The notes under the pieces: generated by a model
Told to the model about the DNA's origin: nothing
Database searches by the model: none
Seen by the model: only the letters and a program-made list of their open reading frames with translations
Translations under genes and position numbers: made by a program
Origin: Pomacea canaliculata
Taxonomy: Eukaryota; Mollusca; Gastropoda; Architaenioglossa; Ampullariidae
NCBI RefSeq assembly: GCF_003073045.1
Contig: NC_037590.1
Span: forward strand, 38,370,751 to 38,434,750
Reading direction: 5' to 3'
DNA: 64,000 nucleotides
Part shown: positions 11,701-24,322 of the stretch, piece after piece
Numbering within the stretch: position 1 is the first letter of the stretch
Layout: each line of letters opens with the position of its first letter

Positions 11701-12221
11701 CAGCTGATTTGGTAGTAATGCGTTACATTCTGTAAACGAGTAAATTGTATGTTTGATTATCAGTCTTTGTTTGAGGCTAACAGTTAAATAAATTTGTTAA
11801 CCGGCTACACAAAATACCTAATGGTGAATCTTTCTAATGCTGATATAAAACCTCAACGAATATTGTCCCTCCCAAATCCTCTACCATGAACGCTGCCTCA
11901 TTGTAAGAAAATAAAGAAAGAGTAAAAAACATAGCATGAATCATCATTATCAGATATTAGTCAGGGTTACTGGCTTCTGTCTCCCAGATCTTTTAATTTG
12001 TTATTGCCATCTGAAGTACACTTGCCAGGCATTGTTTTAAAATATCCTTGACATTCACCCTTGACCTCAGAAACTCTTGCAAGTACAGACATGAAGTATA
12101 GCAAAGACTGCAATCGTGTGAATCCGGGAATAAAATCCCTTTTACAACATTGTTGTTTGGCATTTCCCTGTGAGTGGCTGTCGGACTGCCTTTGCCTTCA
12201 TAACATTTGTGCGCCGTAGAA
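8757..12221. other. Intergenic DNA upstream of the choline transporter
   Basis: No gene is supported. Apparent frames of 70-130 codons have no recognisable domain and no GC3 bias. There is a short CA run at about 10724-10741. Confidence 0.5.
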
Positions 12222-12288
12222 TGTGATTACTCATTGGGAATGGGAATGTGATTACTCATTGGGAATGGGAATGTGATTACTCATTGGG
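12222..12288. repeat. Short tandem repeat, 25-bp unit
   Basis: The unit GTGATTACTCATTGGGAATG plus GGAAT occurs about 2.7 times in perfect head-to-tail order. Confidence 0.9.
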
Positions 12289-12501
12289 GCAGTTCAGTAC
12301 GGAAACTTCGGCTGGGGATCGCAAATCATCAGTAACACCTTCAGCAGATTTTGTGTATCTACAGATATTTACTGCAAAGCTTGGAAAAGCCTGTGACAAA
12401 CACACACATACACGGGTACGTAGCAAAGAAAGGTTAGAACAAATTAAATCAATGCCGGCAACGGGAAAGACATTATGGTGGTCAGACAGACCTCATTCTC
12501 T

Positions 12502-12566
12502 CCACACCCACCACACACACCCACCACACACACACCACACACACCCACCACACACATACACACACA
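12502..12566. repeat. CA-rich microsatellite (CACACCAC variants)
   Basis: Irregular CACCACACACAC units. The His/Thr/Pro-rich open frame across this tract is a repeat artefact. Confidence 0.85.
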
Positions 12567-15500
12567 GAAGGAGAGAGCGCCTCTGCAGTCCTAAGATGTG
12601 CTAAATTAAGGCCCTTGGGCAAGGTAGTTTAAGGCCAACGTTGATGCAAAGGGAGCTAATCGAGGACAGTTCGAGGGCTCCGCATCCTGCTGTGCGGCTG
12701 AACGGGCGGAATCAATGGAAATTTCAATAATCATCTTGGATAATGAAGGACGCGACAAACCTCGCTCCATTAGAAAGTTGTCAGTCCTGACTTGCAGGCT
12801 CCTTAGGTCATTAGAGTTGTCTGTCCGCAATCTCAGGTGTGTCTGTACGCCAATTATTCTATCTGTCCAGGCTTGCCTAGTTTTCTGATAGAAATCTGTG
12901 TATCTGATTTGCAGACTTCTCTAAATTATCTGTCTACCTATGGATTGTGTATATTTTTGTTGAATTATCGATAGAAGCATCAACTACTTACATTTATTTA
13001 CATCAGTTTTGTTTAGTTTACAACAAGCTTTTGTATGACTTTCGGTCTTGGGTAGTTGTAATGGATGACAAATCATTTTTATATAACTACAAATCAAAAC
13101 TGATCATCATTCTTGCATCGGAAACATTTTACCGCAAAATTAACATACCTTGCGAAATATTCTTTTCTGGGAAAGAGCTTCCTCTCACTATGGAGATGAA
13201 AGGCAATGAAAGAATAAAGATCCCGAGAAAATTATTGACGATCAGTCCTGTCAACAGAGGGTAGGTACCAGACCAAAGACCTACAATATTTTGTATATTC
13301 ACAACAAAAGAGTATGACAAATCCCAGCATAGGATATTTTTCTACAATACAAAGAAATCTTAAATAAGTGAGTTTGGATAGATTAAGCAAACATCGCTCT
13401 ATGCCTCTGACTATAGAGTCGTCTGCTTCTTGAGGGTCAATGGAAGGCCAACCAGTCGAAGAGGAGTGCATTATGCATGGTCGCTAGATCCCCCTAACCC
13501 TTGTGGCATCAAAACGATAGAGACGAGGGAATAAGCAAGGCTAGATACCTGTTTAGATACCGGCGTCAAAGCTGCAGCAGCATCGGAGGCAAGCCAAGGA
13601 GCCGGACTTGCAGTCACCTGCACGATGGCTTGACGAAGAGGAACACAATGGCTGCGATGCAGTCCCTTGTCCAGCCCTCCTTGCGAAGGTTTCTGGCTCA
13701 CCACCCGAAGTCAAACGCTTCACACCACGAACGACGGTACAGCGACTGACCGTTTTCGGCGGGGGTTGTGGTAGCTGCGGCTAGCGGTGATCAATGCACA
13801 TTCCCGCCCCCTCTCCCTCCTCTTTCCCCTTCCCCCTCCCTCACCTCCTGCGTGCTTGCCGCACGTGCCGGCCTGTGGTCGATACGTCCTCGCTCCTGGC
13901 TCATCCTCGCGCCATTTTGGTCCACCGCCGCTACCACACACACAGCAGGGTGGGCGGCTTGCCGCCGGTACCTTTCTCAGTCTAGCTTTTAAAATAACAT
14001 TTTGTCGCGAGGGGTTGGCAGGGAAGGTATCGGTGATGCAATCATTGACCACAAAAATAAATTGGAGGAAGATCCAAGGTGATGGCTACTAAAGAACACA
14101 CGCAGGTAGCGGCAAGGCGGACTACAATCAAAGCAGACGACTGTAGACGACTGTAAAGAGGCTGAGACTTTTGGTCGGCTACGGCTATTTCTTGATTTAT
14201 CTTCACAAATGTGTAAAAAAAGGGATTTCTGAGCTACCAATAATGAAGAGCGTGTGACAAAAAGGACAAGCATTATTAAAGTGTCTTTGGCGGCTATACG
14301 CAAGGATCTGAATGCAAGGAAGAATCCTGAAAATTTGTCGGCGGCATCCTTTGTAACCCTCCAACCCTACCCATTCACACAAGGGTGTCTTGGGTACATT
14401 CACATGCAAGCTCATAAGTAGATGCTTGCTCAGCCATCTTCCCCTTCCTCTCACACGTATCCATCCAACAGACCTGTAAGACATGTATCTCCCCGTCTGC
14501 TCACCCTGACATTTCGCCGATTAATGTGCTTGGTGTGAATGGACTATCAATCCTGATCACATTCTCTGTATTTATTTATTAACACACGGGCAAACCTTTC
14601 CGTGTGGATTTTAAATCCTGTTACGGCCATCGCTGTCTGTGGTTATACCAGCGACACCCGATGCCCGCGGATGGATTTTTTAATCTTCTCCAAAAGGTCA
14701 AGGAAAGTGTAGGAGAGAAGAGATCGATAGATCGAGCAAACGACATCGTCGACATATCAAATGAAGCAAAATGTGTCCATGAGAAGCAAGACGACATCAA
14801 AGGCGGCACGACGAGGGAGGATTGTTCATCCAATTAATGTCGCTTTGTCCTGAGAGGGAGGCCATGGATTTTTCTCTGATGATCAGCTCAGGTTTCAGGT
14901 CCGGGTGGATGGGATAAAAATACACTGCACCCACCTTGCGGAAGTCGGTAATTTTAGTCCTACGCAGTCGTGGCTTGGAACTGATCGTGATAAACATACA
15001 TTGTTCGGGCATCTCAGACTAGACAGTAGCCATGACTAGACAACTAGAGACTAGTTCGGGAGTTGCAGCAACTCAGTCCATCCTGGGGTACGGCTGACAC
15101 AGTCGCTTTGTTAAAATAAATTTTAAAAAAAACTATATAACAAACTACAACAGGAAAGTGAACGCAAAACTACTTTCTTTTTTGGTTAGAAATTGAAAAT
15201 GGAAGAAGGAAAGGTTTGAATATTATTGTGACTGAGTGAGCGAACACACACATAAGCGTGCGAAAGAGAGAGAGACGGAGAAAGCGAAAAGGTAAAAAAT
15301 GCAGAACGCAATCAACTTCTGAAAAATAACTACACAGTTTCTTTTTTTGGAAAAGTACTTACTTTTGAAGATTTAGGCTAGCCTCGAATGAAACAGCCTG
15401 ATCTTCTGTATTCAGAAACCTGTTTCTCTCAAACTAGGATCGAATCCCCGTCGTGGACTATTCGTCATCAATCTACCCAGGGTGTGGAGAAAGTCTTGTG

Positions 15501-16295
15501 GGTGTTGGACTCAAACCTCAGACGGTTGTACAACTCGATAGCCAATCATCTCGCTTGGTCCAAGGTAACCTGGGTGGCCTGCGACAGAAAGGAATCCCTG
15601 TTAGAGACATACCCGACAGACCACGGGTGCTGATCAATAGCCATTACATTCCTGTTTGCTTTCTCTGTCTCCTACTCACCCCTCAGTCTGTCCGCCCGCC
15701 CACCCACTAATGTGTTCTTTTAATGATGTAATGACAGATGCTGACAATATTCCACCATGACAGAAGGACATATGTAATAATACTGTTGGGTGGTTACATT
15801 GCCGCATTGTGTGTAAATCTCGTTGCTGGTGTTAAATATATTAAATATAAATATTAAATAGAAATAGCGATCTCAAACTATATTTATGAAAGTACTTCAT
15901 CCCTGTGAATGTGTTTTATTTCTACTATGTCTTCTCTCCTAGTTCATTACTACATTATTACTACACAATTACAACAGACAAATCCTGCTCTCCACTAATT
16001 ACTATAATATTACTTCACGATTACAATACTTCAGTTCTTCTCTCAGCTGTGTCTCTCCCACCAATACTACACAAAGGCTGTTGTCTTACTGTCACGTGAT
16101 ACACACTACGCTTTTATGGCCCCCATACCGACTTACAGCAGGAACTCGTTGTCATGGCAACATCTCATGGCCACACAGAGATCGAACTGTGAGCTCACTT
16201 TTCTCCCACCGCACCCCTACTCCTACCCCTCTAGTGTCGTGCGACCGTCCACCCTTCCTCTTCCTCAGCCAGACCAACCTTTGGCCGACCTCCAC
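12567..16295. other. Intergenic DNA, no supported gene
   Basis: The stretch includes a GC-rich part with a long pyrimidine tract (about 13800-13855) and an AT-rich part. A GGATCGAATCCCC string at about 15440 resembles a B box but has no convincing A box. I see no exon with recognisable homology. Confidence 0.45.
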
Positions 16296-16391
16296 CACGA
16301 CTGGTAGATGAAGGTGTCGATGACCAGTGGACGAGGGTGGGTGTCGGGGTAGAAAGCCGTCACACGCGTGTCGAAGATAAGGATTCTGAGA
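16296..16391 (-). CDS. Orphan coding-like fragment, possible exon of unknown gene
   Basis: In minus-strand sense an acceptor-like TTCTTTAG is followed by codons for LRILIFDTRVTAFYPD and then THPRPLVIDTFIYQSW. Most third positions are C or G (ATC TTC GAC ACG ... GTC ATC GAC ACC TTC ATC TAC CAG), like the choline transporter exons in this window and unlike surrounding intergenic DNA. The only donor at the expected end is a weak TG|GTGGAGG. I do not recognise the family. It could be an exon of an unseen gene, a processed fragment, or chance. Confidence 0.3.
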
Positions 16392-19300
16392 CTAAAGAAC
16401 CGAGGGTGGGTGCGAGGGTGGGCTCTGGTGCCTAGCAGCGAGTTCTGTGGACAGCAAGCGGCCATGCTTGCGGAAATTCTAACATTCACTCGGAAGTAAA
16501 AACTAAATTGAACAGTGTAGGCAGGCAACTAAGAAACTTTCCTTTTATCGCATTTAATTTGATCTTTGAGTGAAAGAGCTTTATATTTGGTAGGGTAAAG
16601 TTTCTAGCACCTGATAAAAATATACCAAGCATAATTTTGTTAATTATAATAGCTTTTTTTCAAAAAAGTGAATTATTTCAAATATTAATACAACGAGAGG
16701 GTTCTTTTGGAACTTATTTCAAGACGAAACAACGATTTCTATTTGTTCTTGTTTCTTTAAACTGTGACTTTGATTTTTGTTTGTTTTTCCTGTGATATCA
16801 TTAGCTTCAAATGGGTTATTTCCCTTCATTTTTAAGTTAAGAGTGTTTGTACATATACTGGACAGTTTTGTATTTCACATACATACAGAAAATTATCAAT
16901 ATCTCAGATATTCTTTTCCAGCAAATATCACGGCAGTAGCCTTCCAAACAAACAAACAAACAAACACTTCACGCTTCTGCCAACATGAAAGCAGCACCAA
17001 GTTGACGACGGAAAACTTACAAAAGGACAGATAACACTCGTTAGTGGTCTCCAGCGATTTAAAGAAAGCATTTGACACATCGGCGCATCTAACACCACAT
17101 TAATGACACACAGAAAGGACATGCAAACAATGAACACAAATGCATGGGGACACCCAGGGTACAAAGTAAACATCTCTCTGTTTCAAAGCTATTACGAACT
17201 TCGTGCATCTCAAAGTGGGGGACATCGATTCCAGCCCCAGAGGAAACGGAAGAGAAAAAAGAAAGGAAGGAAACAGATTGTGTGTTTGTGGTTGCAGTGG
17301 ATGGTTCGCAGGTCATTCACATGGTCCACATAGGACAAGAAAAGGTCATTGACGTGTGCCTCAAACCGCTTGAACTCTGACCTCGTAGCTTCCCTGACCC
17401 GGACTGACAGTCACATGACGACGCAAAGAAAACTCGTAAATGCCAAAATAAGGTAGATGTAAATGAAAACATCGATAGTTGTTAACTATTAACCTGAACT
17501 CGGCGACGGATACTCACGAAACCTTCTTACCTTTGGTGGATGAAAAAATCAAAGAACGAAATAACACACCGACAAGCAGGCAGGTAGGCAAATAATTTTC
17601 AATATTGCTTCTAAACTCAGCTACCTCGTCTGTGACATTTAGCATCGGTGGTCGCCAAGGAGTCTGATGCACCGGAATTAGAATTGTTGTACCCGGGGAG
17701 AGGTTCATAAAACTTTCTGCTTTATTGCGGAGTCTGAGAGTGTGTCTGTGGCTGTCGTTTGGAGGATGGTTCGAAATGGTTCATAAAATTATTCGGGAGA
17801 GTGTGTCGCTGCGGCAACAGGGCCATGAGACAAGTCCACAACTCAAGCCAGTGGAGTGGTTTCCCTTGAGCTAAGTGGTCCTGCTGTTGATGACAATTCA
17901 TCCTAAATCATACAAAACCTCGAGTGCTTTACTGAGCATTTAGAAATTGGTAGAATTGCTGCTTCATGCCAAAATAGCAACAAAGGCCATATCAGGGAGA
18001 GGCACTTGTCCCTGTGAAACAAAGTTGTGACTGAAGAAAAATGGTGTGCCGGTGACAAGATTCGAACACAGGACAACCTCGCTGTACAGGTGACGAACCA
18101 TTGCGACAGAAGACCCAGAAGGAATTATTTATTCTGTCAATTACATTCCATGGGTCAGATGTTTGTAAGTGTGGCAAAGCATGGCAGGTCCGTTTAGTTG
18201 ACTGGAAGAGAGCATTGACAGACGTCCTGTCACGTGTAGGCCTGTCACAGCCACCAGACCTGCAATTGTTCTTTAACCGTATTGCAACCATGCTTGATTG
18301 ATGGCAAATGCTGCTAAGACGGCCATCTAGACATTGGTGTTAGCCCACGCCCATACCCGCCATACAGCAGTGCAAACACGGGTTTCTCAAGGCTCTTCAA
18401 CCTCCGCACGCAATCAAACGCCCGATACCCGAGCCGCAAGAATCTTCACGTCTCTGTACTCGGACCCTAAGTTAATCTTCGCAATTTTCTTGTATACCCA
18501 GAGTCAAGATATCTGCTATTGTGCTATTATTGGAATTAATAACACATATCCTATAAGTACCTCATTAATCAGGTGAAGATGGAAAATGTGAATAAATTCA
18601 GAACCAAGACGCCTCACGGACCTTTTTCCCGTGGCGAATTCACAAGTTTGCTGTGGGGTGTGGCGGAAGGTGGCGGTCCCCGATTCAACAAACGTCCATG
18701 GCCATCGACAGGCATTGATTGAGGGCAGCCTGGTACCCGTGTAAATAGCAGCAAGGAAATAGGCCCCATGGCGGCCAAGGGAAACAATCTACTACACGCC
18801 AACACTTGTCGCTAGCCAATCAATTCTACCACGTGATCTGGCTTCCGCCTTCTGCCTTTCTCGCTTTAATTAACCACCTTTGTGGCGAGAAAGTTAAACA
18901 GACATGTTGTAAAATGTAGACTTAGAAGTTTCGCGTTTTATATTTGTCACCAACAGCGTTAATACCCACAATGAGTTCTCTACCTTTACTAGTCAGCCAA
19001 TATCGTCATCGATAAATATAGAACTGGACAATTCTCCCATCCAGACTAATCCATTCTTTTTTTGTCCACCCATCAGCCATATAAATAACCAGGCCTTTCT
19101 ACCGCCACAGAAGCCCAGAAACAATCTATAAAAAGGGACTTAATAACTCCCTGTCAAAATAACCGAAATAAAAGCGAGAGAAGGACAAAGACGTTGAATA
19201 AAGAAAGGAAAGCCATACATGTTATTTTTTTTTTAAACACTTATCGACAGTCAAACTTCTGTTCTTTTTCAAAAAGCTCATTGAATTTTTTTTTAGCAGA

Positions 19301-19993
19301 TTCATTGGGGTTAGTCGAACCCAACCTCCTTGTTGACCGGTTTGTCAAACTGGAAATAACAGGATAATGGAACTTCCTGTGGTATCCATGGCTTGACAAA
19401 AATCTTTTTCTTCAGGAAAATAGTTGTCTGACGTACTTAGTTAATAAGATATATACTTTCTTCGCTTTCTTGGCTTATTAGAAATCAAAAACACAACTGA
19501 TGACATCAAGCAAGTATAAGTAACACATAGACAATACAAACAACACGTAGACAGTACAAACATAACAACAGTACAAGGCCGGCAACTCAAGAACACGAAG
19601 CATGGCTGCAAGATGGAGATTCTTGCGATGGATTTCACAGTATCGATCTCTCGAGCTTTTTCTGACCTGCCTGATGGCAAGAACGCCTCGGCCCTCACGT
19701 GCTTTTTATAGTGCAGTCACTTCCTGTGGCGTATCACTCCGCGCTATGAATTATTAACGCTCCTTGTTACCCGCCATGCAACACGAAACGATAATTACTG
19801 GCATCAGGTTGCTGGCGGGACTGTCAACAAACGCCAGACCGCGAAACAAAAAGGAACTTGTTCTCGGCACTACATTTTTAACACCTGACTTTTTGTAATT
19901 GTGGAGAAAAGAAACCAGAGAAGGGTCGATTCTTAGAGGTTGGCTAGAAATTATCTTGATGTAGACTTCCTTCGTAGTGTTAAAGGTTTAGTG
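16392..19993. other. Intergenic DNA with a SINE-like fragment
   Basis: Mostly AT-rich. It contains an AAAC tract (about 16949-16967) and, at about 18005-18105 on the minus strand, a tRNA-like piece with the B-box-like TGTTCGAATCTTG. No gene is supported. Confidence 0.45.
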
Positions 19994-20192
19994 CAGACCT
20001 GGGCAAACGCCGGCCCGCGGGCCGGATCCGGCCCGCCTCCTGTCTCTGACCGGCCCGCCCGCTGGCCGCCCACCAGTAAATATACTATATATACAGTATT
20101 GGATAAAACTGAGTTAACTATATTAGTCCGGCCCTCTAGAACCATCCCAGTTTCTCATCCGGCCCCTTGGGAAAATTAATTGCCCACCCCTG
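19994..20192. mobile_element. hAT-type MITE, 199 bp
   Basis: The element begins CAGACCTGGGCAAACGCC and ends with the complement-like AATTGCCCACCCCTG, imperfect terminal inverted repeats of hAT type. An exact 8-bp target duplication, GTTTAGTG, flanks it (19986-19993 and 20193-20200). GGCCCG-rich sub-terminal repeats (CCGGCCCGCGGGCCGG) lie inside. There is no coding capacity. Confidence 0.93.
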
Positions 20193-20579
20193 GTTTAGTG
20201 GGATGTACATTGTTTTCTTAATGAGTGGGTAAAGATAGGTACAATCAGAATCCACGATTTTACAACCCACCTTTCCGTTCTCGAGATACATGCCTACAAA
20301 TATCCCCAAGCACATAAAGACATTAAAATGGGGACCACGATTGCACGCAGTTGTTGTTGTCTCAGTCCTCCCACTGAGTGAGGTCTTCACAGTGTAAAGG
20401 TATTATTGATATTATTATTCGTGTATCTCAAAAACGCATAAAATTTACTACATAAACCAACCTGTACCTTCCAAATTGTTTTAAAAAATAATTATTACAA
20501 TGAGATACGAACTCATGCGCCCGAAGGAAGAACCTCTAAATAATCACAGAGATGGAGGTGGGTATTGAAGGGAAAAGAA

Positions 20580-20846
20580 AGCCAAATGTAAAGGCCATCC
20601 CCTAATATTTTCAGGTCTTTTTCGGGTTGAGGTGTTAGAAACCTCAGTTTTCTCGGGATCAGCTTTATGTGAGGGCGGGTTACATCTGCTCTCCCTCGCT
20701 ACCTTTCTTTCTCCAACCCTCTAAGGAGTCAGGTACTCATTCCCGCCAGCTGGGTTGACTGGGGGAAGTTTGCTGCGCTAGTCGGGCATTGAACCAGCGC
20801 GCTCTCAGTTTGGACGCCAGTGCTCTACTTGGCTATCCGCTAGAGA
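20580..20846 (-). mobile_element. tRNA-derived SINE with conserved central domain
   Basis: On the minus strand a tRNA-like head is clear: TAGCCAAGTAGAGCACTGG (A box) followed by TGGTTCAATGCCC (B box). The body continues with CAACCCAGCTGGCGGGAATG and then AGTACCTGACTCC, a layout shared by widespread animal SINEs. The 3' end near 20580 is approximate. It is full-length or nearly so. Confidence 0.78.
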
Positions 20847-22189
20847 AAGAGAAAGCCAAGATTGCTCTCAAAATTTACAGTTTAGCTCAAATCTTTTCAA
20901 GAATCTTTTGCGCGGAGGGACATGAAGGCTCTAGCAGTCTGCTAAGGTTTTTCACTACTATAATCGACTTAGCCAGCTAACCAGCTCCTAGTGTCGTGTC
21001 GTGCACTCGGCCCCAAGCTCCTAATTAAGCTTTGCATGCAGTGACGTGTTCTCGTCGTCAACTGTCGACACAGGCAGAGGACTGGCACGCGCATCAGTCA
21101 CGTGCCTGCGGATTCCATGCCACGCCTCACCTGTCACACTGACAGAGCCTCTCAGTGCAGCATGGCTCAGTGCACTCAGACCAACAGGTGTCAGTGGAAA
21201 AAACATCTATTTGTCCGCATTCATCTCGCTGAACAGTGCAGTTGTGCAAACCGAGCTAGATAAATGTCATACTTCATTAATTTTATTTTTTTATTCCTTG
21301 GTGAGGTCATCCTTTCCACTCCTATCTTTTCAACACTCGTCAAATAAAACCGAACAAAGTAAAGATTTTGAACAGTTATATCTCTTCAAAATCTACTTTA
21401 AAAAATAAGTATTTTTTAAAGCTGCTAAAGTTGCTAAATGACAAAAAACTGTTGACATGTATGATCCGAAGAAAAAAAATTAAAGAAAGAAAAATAGACG
21501 AAGAAAGAAAGAGAGGTGGAGGAAGAAACAAATCTGTGGTGAGTAGAACCACTGTGTCACCCTCGTTGCTACGTTGCTGGTGCAGGACAAGGGTAGAAGG
21601 ACTAAATAAACTGCCTGCAACGACTGCTTCCACATTGATCCCCACCGTTGGCTGTGCGGCCGTTTACGACATTCGGTCCGATCTGCCGACTTCAATTTGT
21701 TTGTCGATGGCCTAATGTTCTAATGATATGGGTTCCCACACTGCACAGGATTTTATGTAAATAACAAAATTCCTAGAATGTTGCAAGTCCGCAGTTCACA
21801 TTCCTGTCCCTACAACCACCTCATTCAATGCGATGCTGTCGATACCGATAAAATATTTGTGGTGTCTGGTAGATGTGAGTGGCTCAACGTGCATAGGCCA
21901 CGGCATGCCTTAGTGTCTTTTCTTCTCTCGCCTGCATGCTAGGGTTATAGTCTAAGAAACGGTTTTTATAATTTATCCATTCTATTTTTAACTATTTCTA
22001 GGCCTTTTAGTTGATTTTTTATAATGACGGGCTCCATTCCACATGAACAAGAGAACAGTATTTTTAAAAAAATAAACATTCGTCATCTAAAAACTAAGAT
22101 GTGTGAGCGCGAAGATGAAGAACTAAATTGAATATAATGCTTTCATTTGTGGCTTGAGTACTATGAATATTTCTCACACAACGGCACTC
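20847..22189. other. Intergenic DNA, no supported gene
   Basis: AT-rich sequence with short purine-rich tracts (about 21470-21530). I see neither exon-like sequence nor clear repeats. Confidence 0.45.

Positions 22190-22254
<65 letters not shown>
22190..22254. repeat. (GACA)n microsatellite
   Basis: Sixteen uninterrupted GACA units. Confidence 0.97.
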
Positions 22255-22791
22255 TGAGAATACTTACCGTCTCACACACCAGCGCTTCAATCAGGAGGGA
22301 CAGGCGTATCAGCATAGCACCAGGAGTGATCTCCCCCTGACTTGGCACGATGAGCCTCGGAGGAGGTGGACTCGATCGCTCCACCTACAGCTTCCTGTGT
22401 CCGGCGGATGTCCTGCTGTCGTGTCCGTGGTTTTCAATGTGCACCGCGATCTCAGTCTCCTGTGGTCCTTCTAGTCTGCTTGAGATTCCAGTGTTCCACG
22501 ATCCCAGCCTCCCCCTGTGGCTGTCTGGCTGGCTGGCTGGCTGGCCCTCTGAGTTTCCGGTGTTCTGCGATTGCAGGGACCACACCGGCGCTCGCCAAGC
22601 CGCATTGATTTCCTCGTCCCTACAACCTCGCCGCCATCGCCGCCATCGCCGTGCAGCGGCTGTGTTCACTCAGGCATCAGAAATCAAATCAACTTTGCTA
22701 GCCAGCAATTCTATTCATGGCCAGCTACTACTGAGATGTCGTACAAACCTGAATGTTCTGTAGTCTGCTTTGAACAAAACCAAACCTTGTC

Positions 22792-22830
<39 letters not shown>

Positions 22831-22832
22831 TT
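22792..22832. repeat. (TTAT)n microsatellite
   Basis: About ten perfect TTAT units. Confidence 0.95.
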
Positions 22833-23541
22833 GGTCAATAGTATTTCATCTTCTTGACATTTTTCAAATTCCAAAGTTGCTGTATCAAGGGTTGGTTGTC
22901 ATTATTATAAGTTAAGTTAATAAAATAAGAAGTTAATTTTAACTGACCATCTTGTATAATTGTGTTATGTTTACAGCAGTTCTTTGGTGTATAATGACTC
23001 CGACAGTTACTTCACTCTTGCTCTTGAACCAAATAAAAAACCAATAAAGAATCAATCAATCTTTCTGGTCATACCGACTAGACTGTGTATTTACTTATGT
23101 CTCGCAATCTGAGTAGATTGTAGTCATGTGGGTTAGTCTGTTATGTAAGAGTCTGTTAACCCTGAGCGCCTCAGAACAACGGCAAACAAGAGGGGGAGGG
23201 AAAAAAGGACAGAAAGAGAAGGTATTCAGGGTCAAAAAGAAAAAAATCCTAGGAAGAAAAGAGAGAAGGTATGAGAGGACAAAAAGGAAAGACATCCGTC
23301 AACAGAATAAGGTTTTTGGAGACAAAGAGAAGTGTTGTGGGTGCAGATGAAGAAAGCCACACAGCCTGTGAGCGGCGAGGTAGAGAAGGTGGAAGCTTCT
23401 GGTGAGAGTGAAAAAAGTGCAGTGACTTAATTTGTTCACGCCTGCCAGGCCGTGAGAGCGTGTTCGATATTTCCTTCTTCATGGCGAAAAAAGCCGATCA
23501 ATGTTTTACCAATGCTCCGATCAGCTGCAGCGGGAAGGACA

Positions 23542-23593
23542 ATCGTCGTCGTCGATGTCATCATCATTATCGTCGTCGTCGTTGTCGTCGTCC
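23542..23593. repeat. (CGT)n/(CAT)n triplet repeat
   Basis: Interrupted CGT, CAT and CGT triplet runs; serine-, valine- or arginine-rich frames over it are artefacts. Confidence 0.85.
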
Positions 23594-24285
23594 TTCTATC
23601 GTGCTTTTTTCTTTGTTTTTTCATTTATTTTCTTCATTGTCTTTTTTCATCCCTTCGTCCTCACTTCTCCATTGACTTTAGACAGGCAGAAGACACAGAT
23701 AAGACCTGTGGCGGATGTATTCACGATCATGCAATCTCAGATGATCTCAGATGATGGGAAGCCGACGCCCAGAGGTCTCTGCAGGACTGCACTTTGGTGC
23801 CAGTGAGATGGAAGCCTCTTCACAGGACGTCTTCCGGCTTGTAGGCGCGACAGTCGGGGTCAAGAGGTCGTTCAGACGTCACTCACAAGACCCTTCCCCT
23901 CCTTCCCCACTTCCCTCCTCCCTGTCCGCGATCCTGGATTCCAGTCGCCTAAACCTTTCCTGGAACTTTTGTTTGGAGTGAATATAATGGGACAGTTTGG
24001 TCCTTCCAGTCATACATACAAGACATGTAAATCTGTTAGATGCCGATGAGCACACCTTGTGTAAGAAAGAGTAAAGAAGGGGAGGAAAAAAGAACAACAG
24101 AATTAATTAGTTGATAATTTTACACACAGTTCTATTCCTGCTAACGAATTGATGCTACCAGAAATCAGTTTCTTTTAATTCCCTTTAAAGCCTTGCGTTG
24201 TTGTGTCTTATGGGTGAGCCAGTCTGGGTTATCGACACAGGCAGCAGCTTCCTCAACGAGAATCAGGAAACAGTTGGTCGGGTGG

Positions 24286-24322
24286 AGGGGGTGGTAGGGG
24301 TGGCAGGGGTGGTAGGGGTGGG
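24286..24322 (+). repeat. G-run cluster, potential G-quadruplex
   Basis: Five runs of three to five G separated by 1-5 bases (GGGGGTGGTAGGGG, TGGCAGGGG, TGGTAGGGG, TGGG). The spacing satisfies the usual intramolecular G-quadruplex pattern. Confidence 0.75.

Noticed and set aside
13720-14052. 110-codon minus-strand frame in a GC-rich stretch
   Set aside because: Arg/Gly/Pro-rich with no recognisable domain. It is open because of local base composition and the polypyrimidine tract.
15425-15560. SINE suggested by GGATCGAATCCCC
   Set aside because: No convincing A box or body; one motif is not enough to call an element.
22350-22763. 137-codon plus-strand frame in a GC-rich patch
   Set aside because: Short internal repeats (CTGGCTGG) and no recognisable domain or splice signals.
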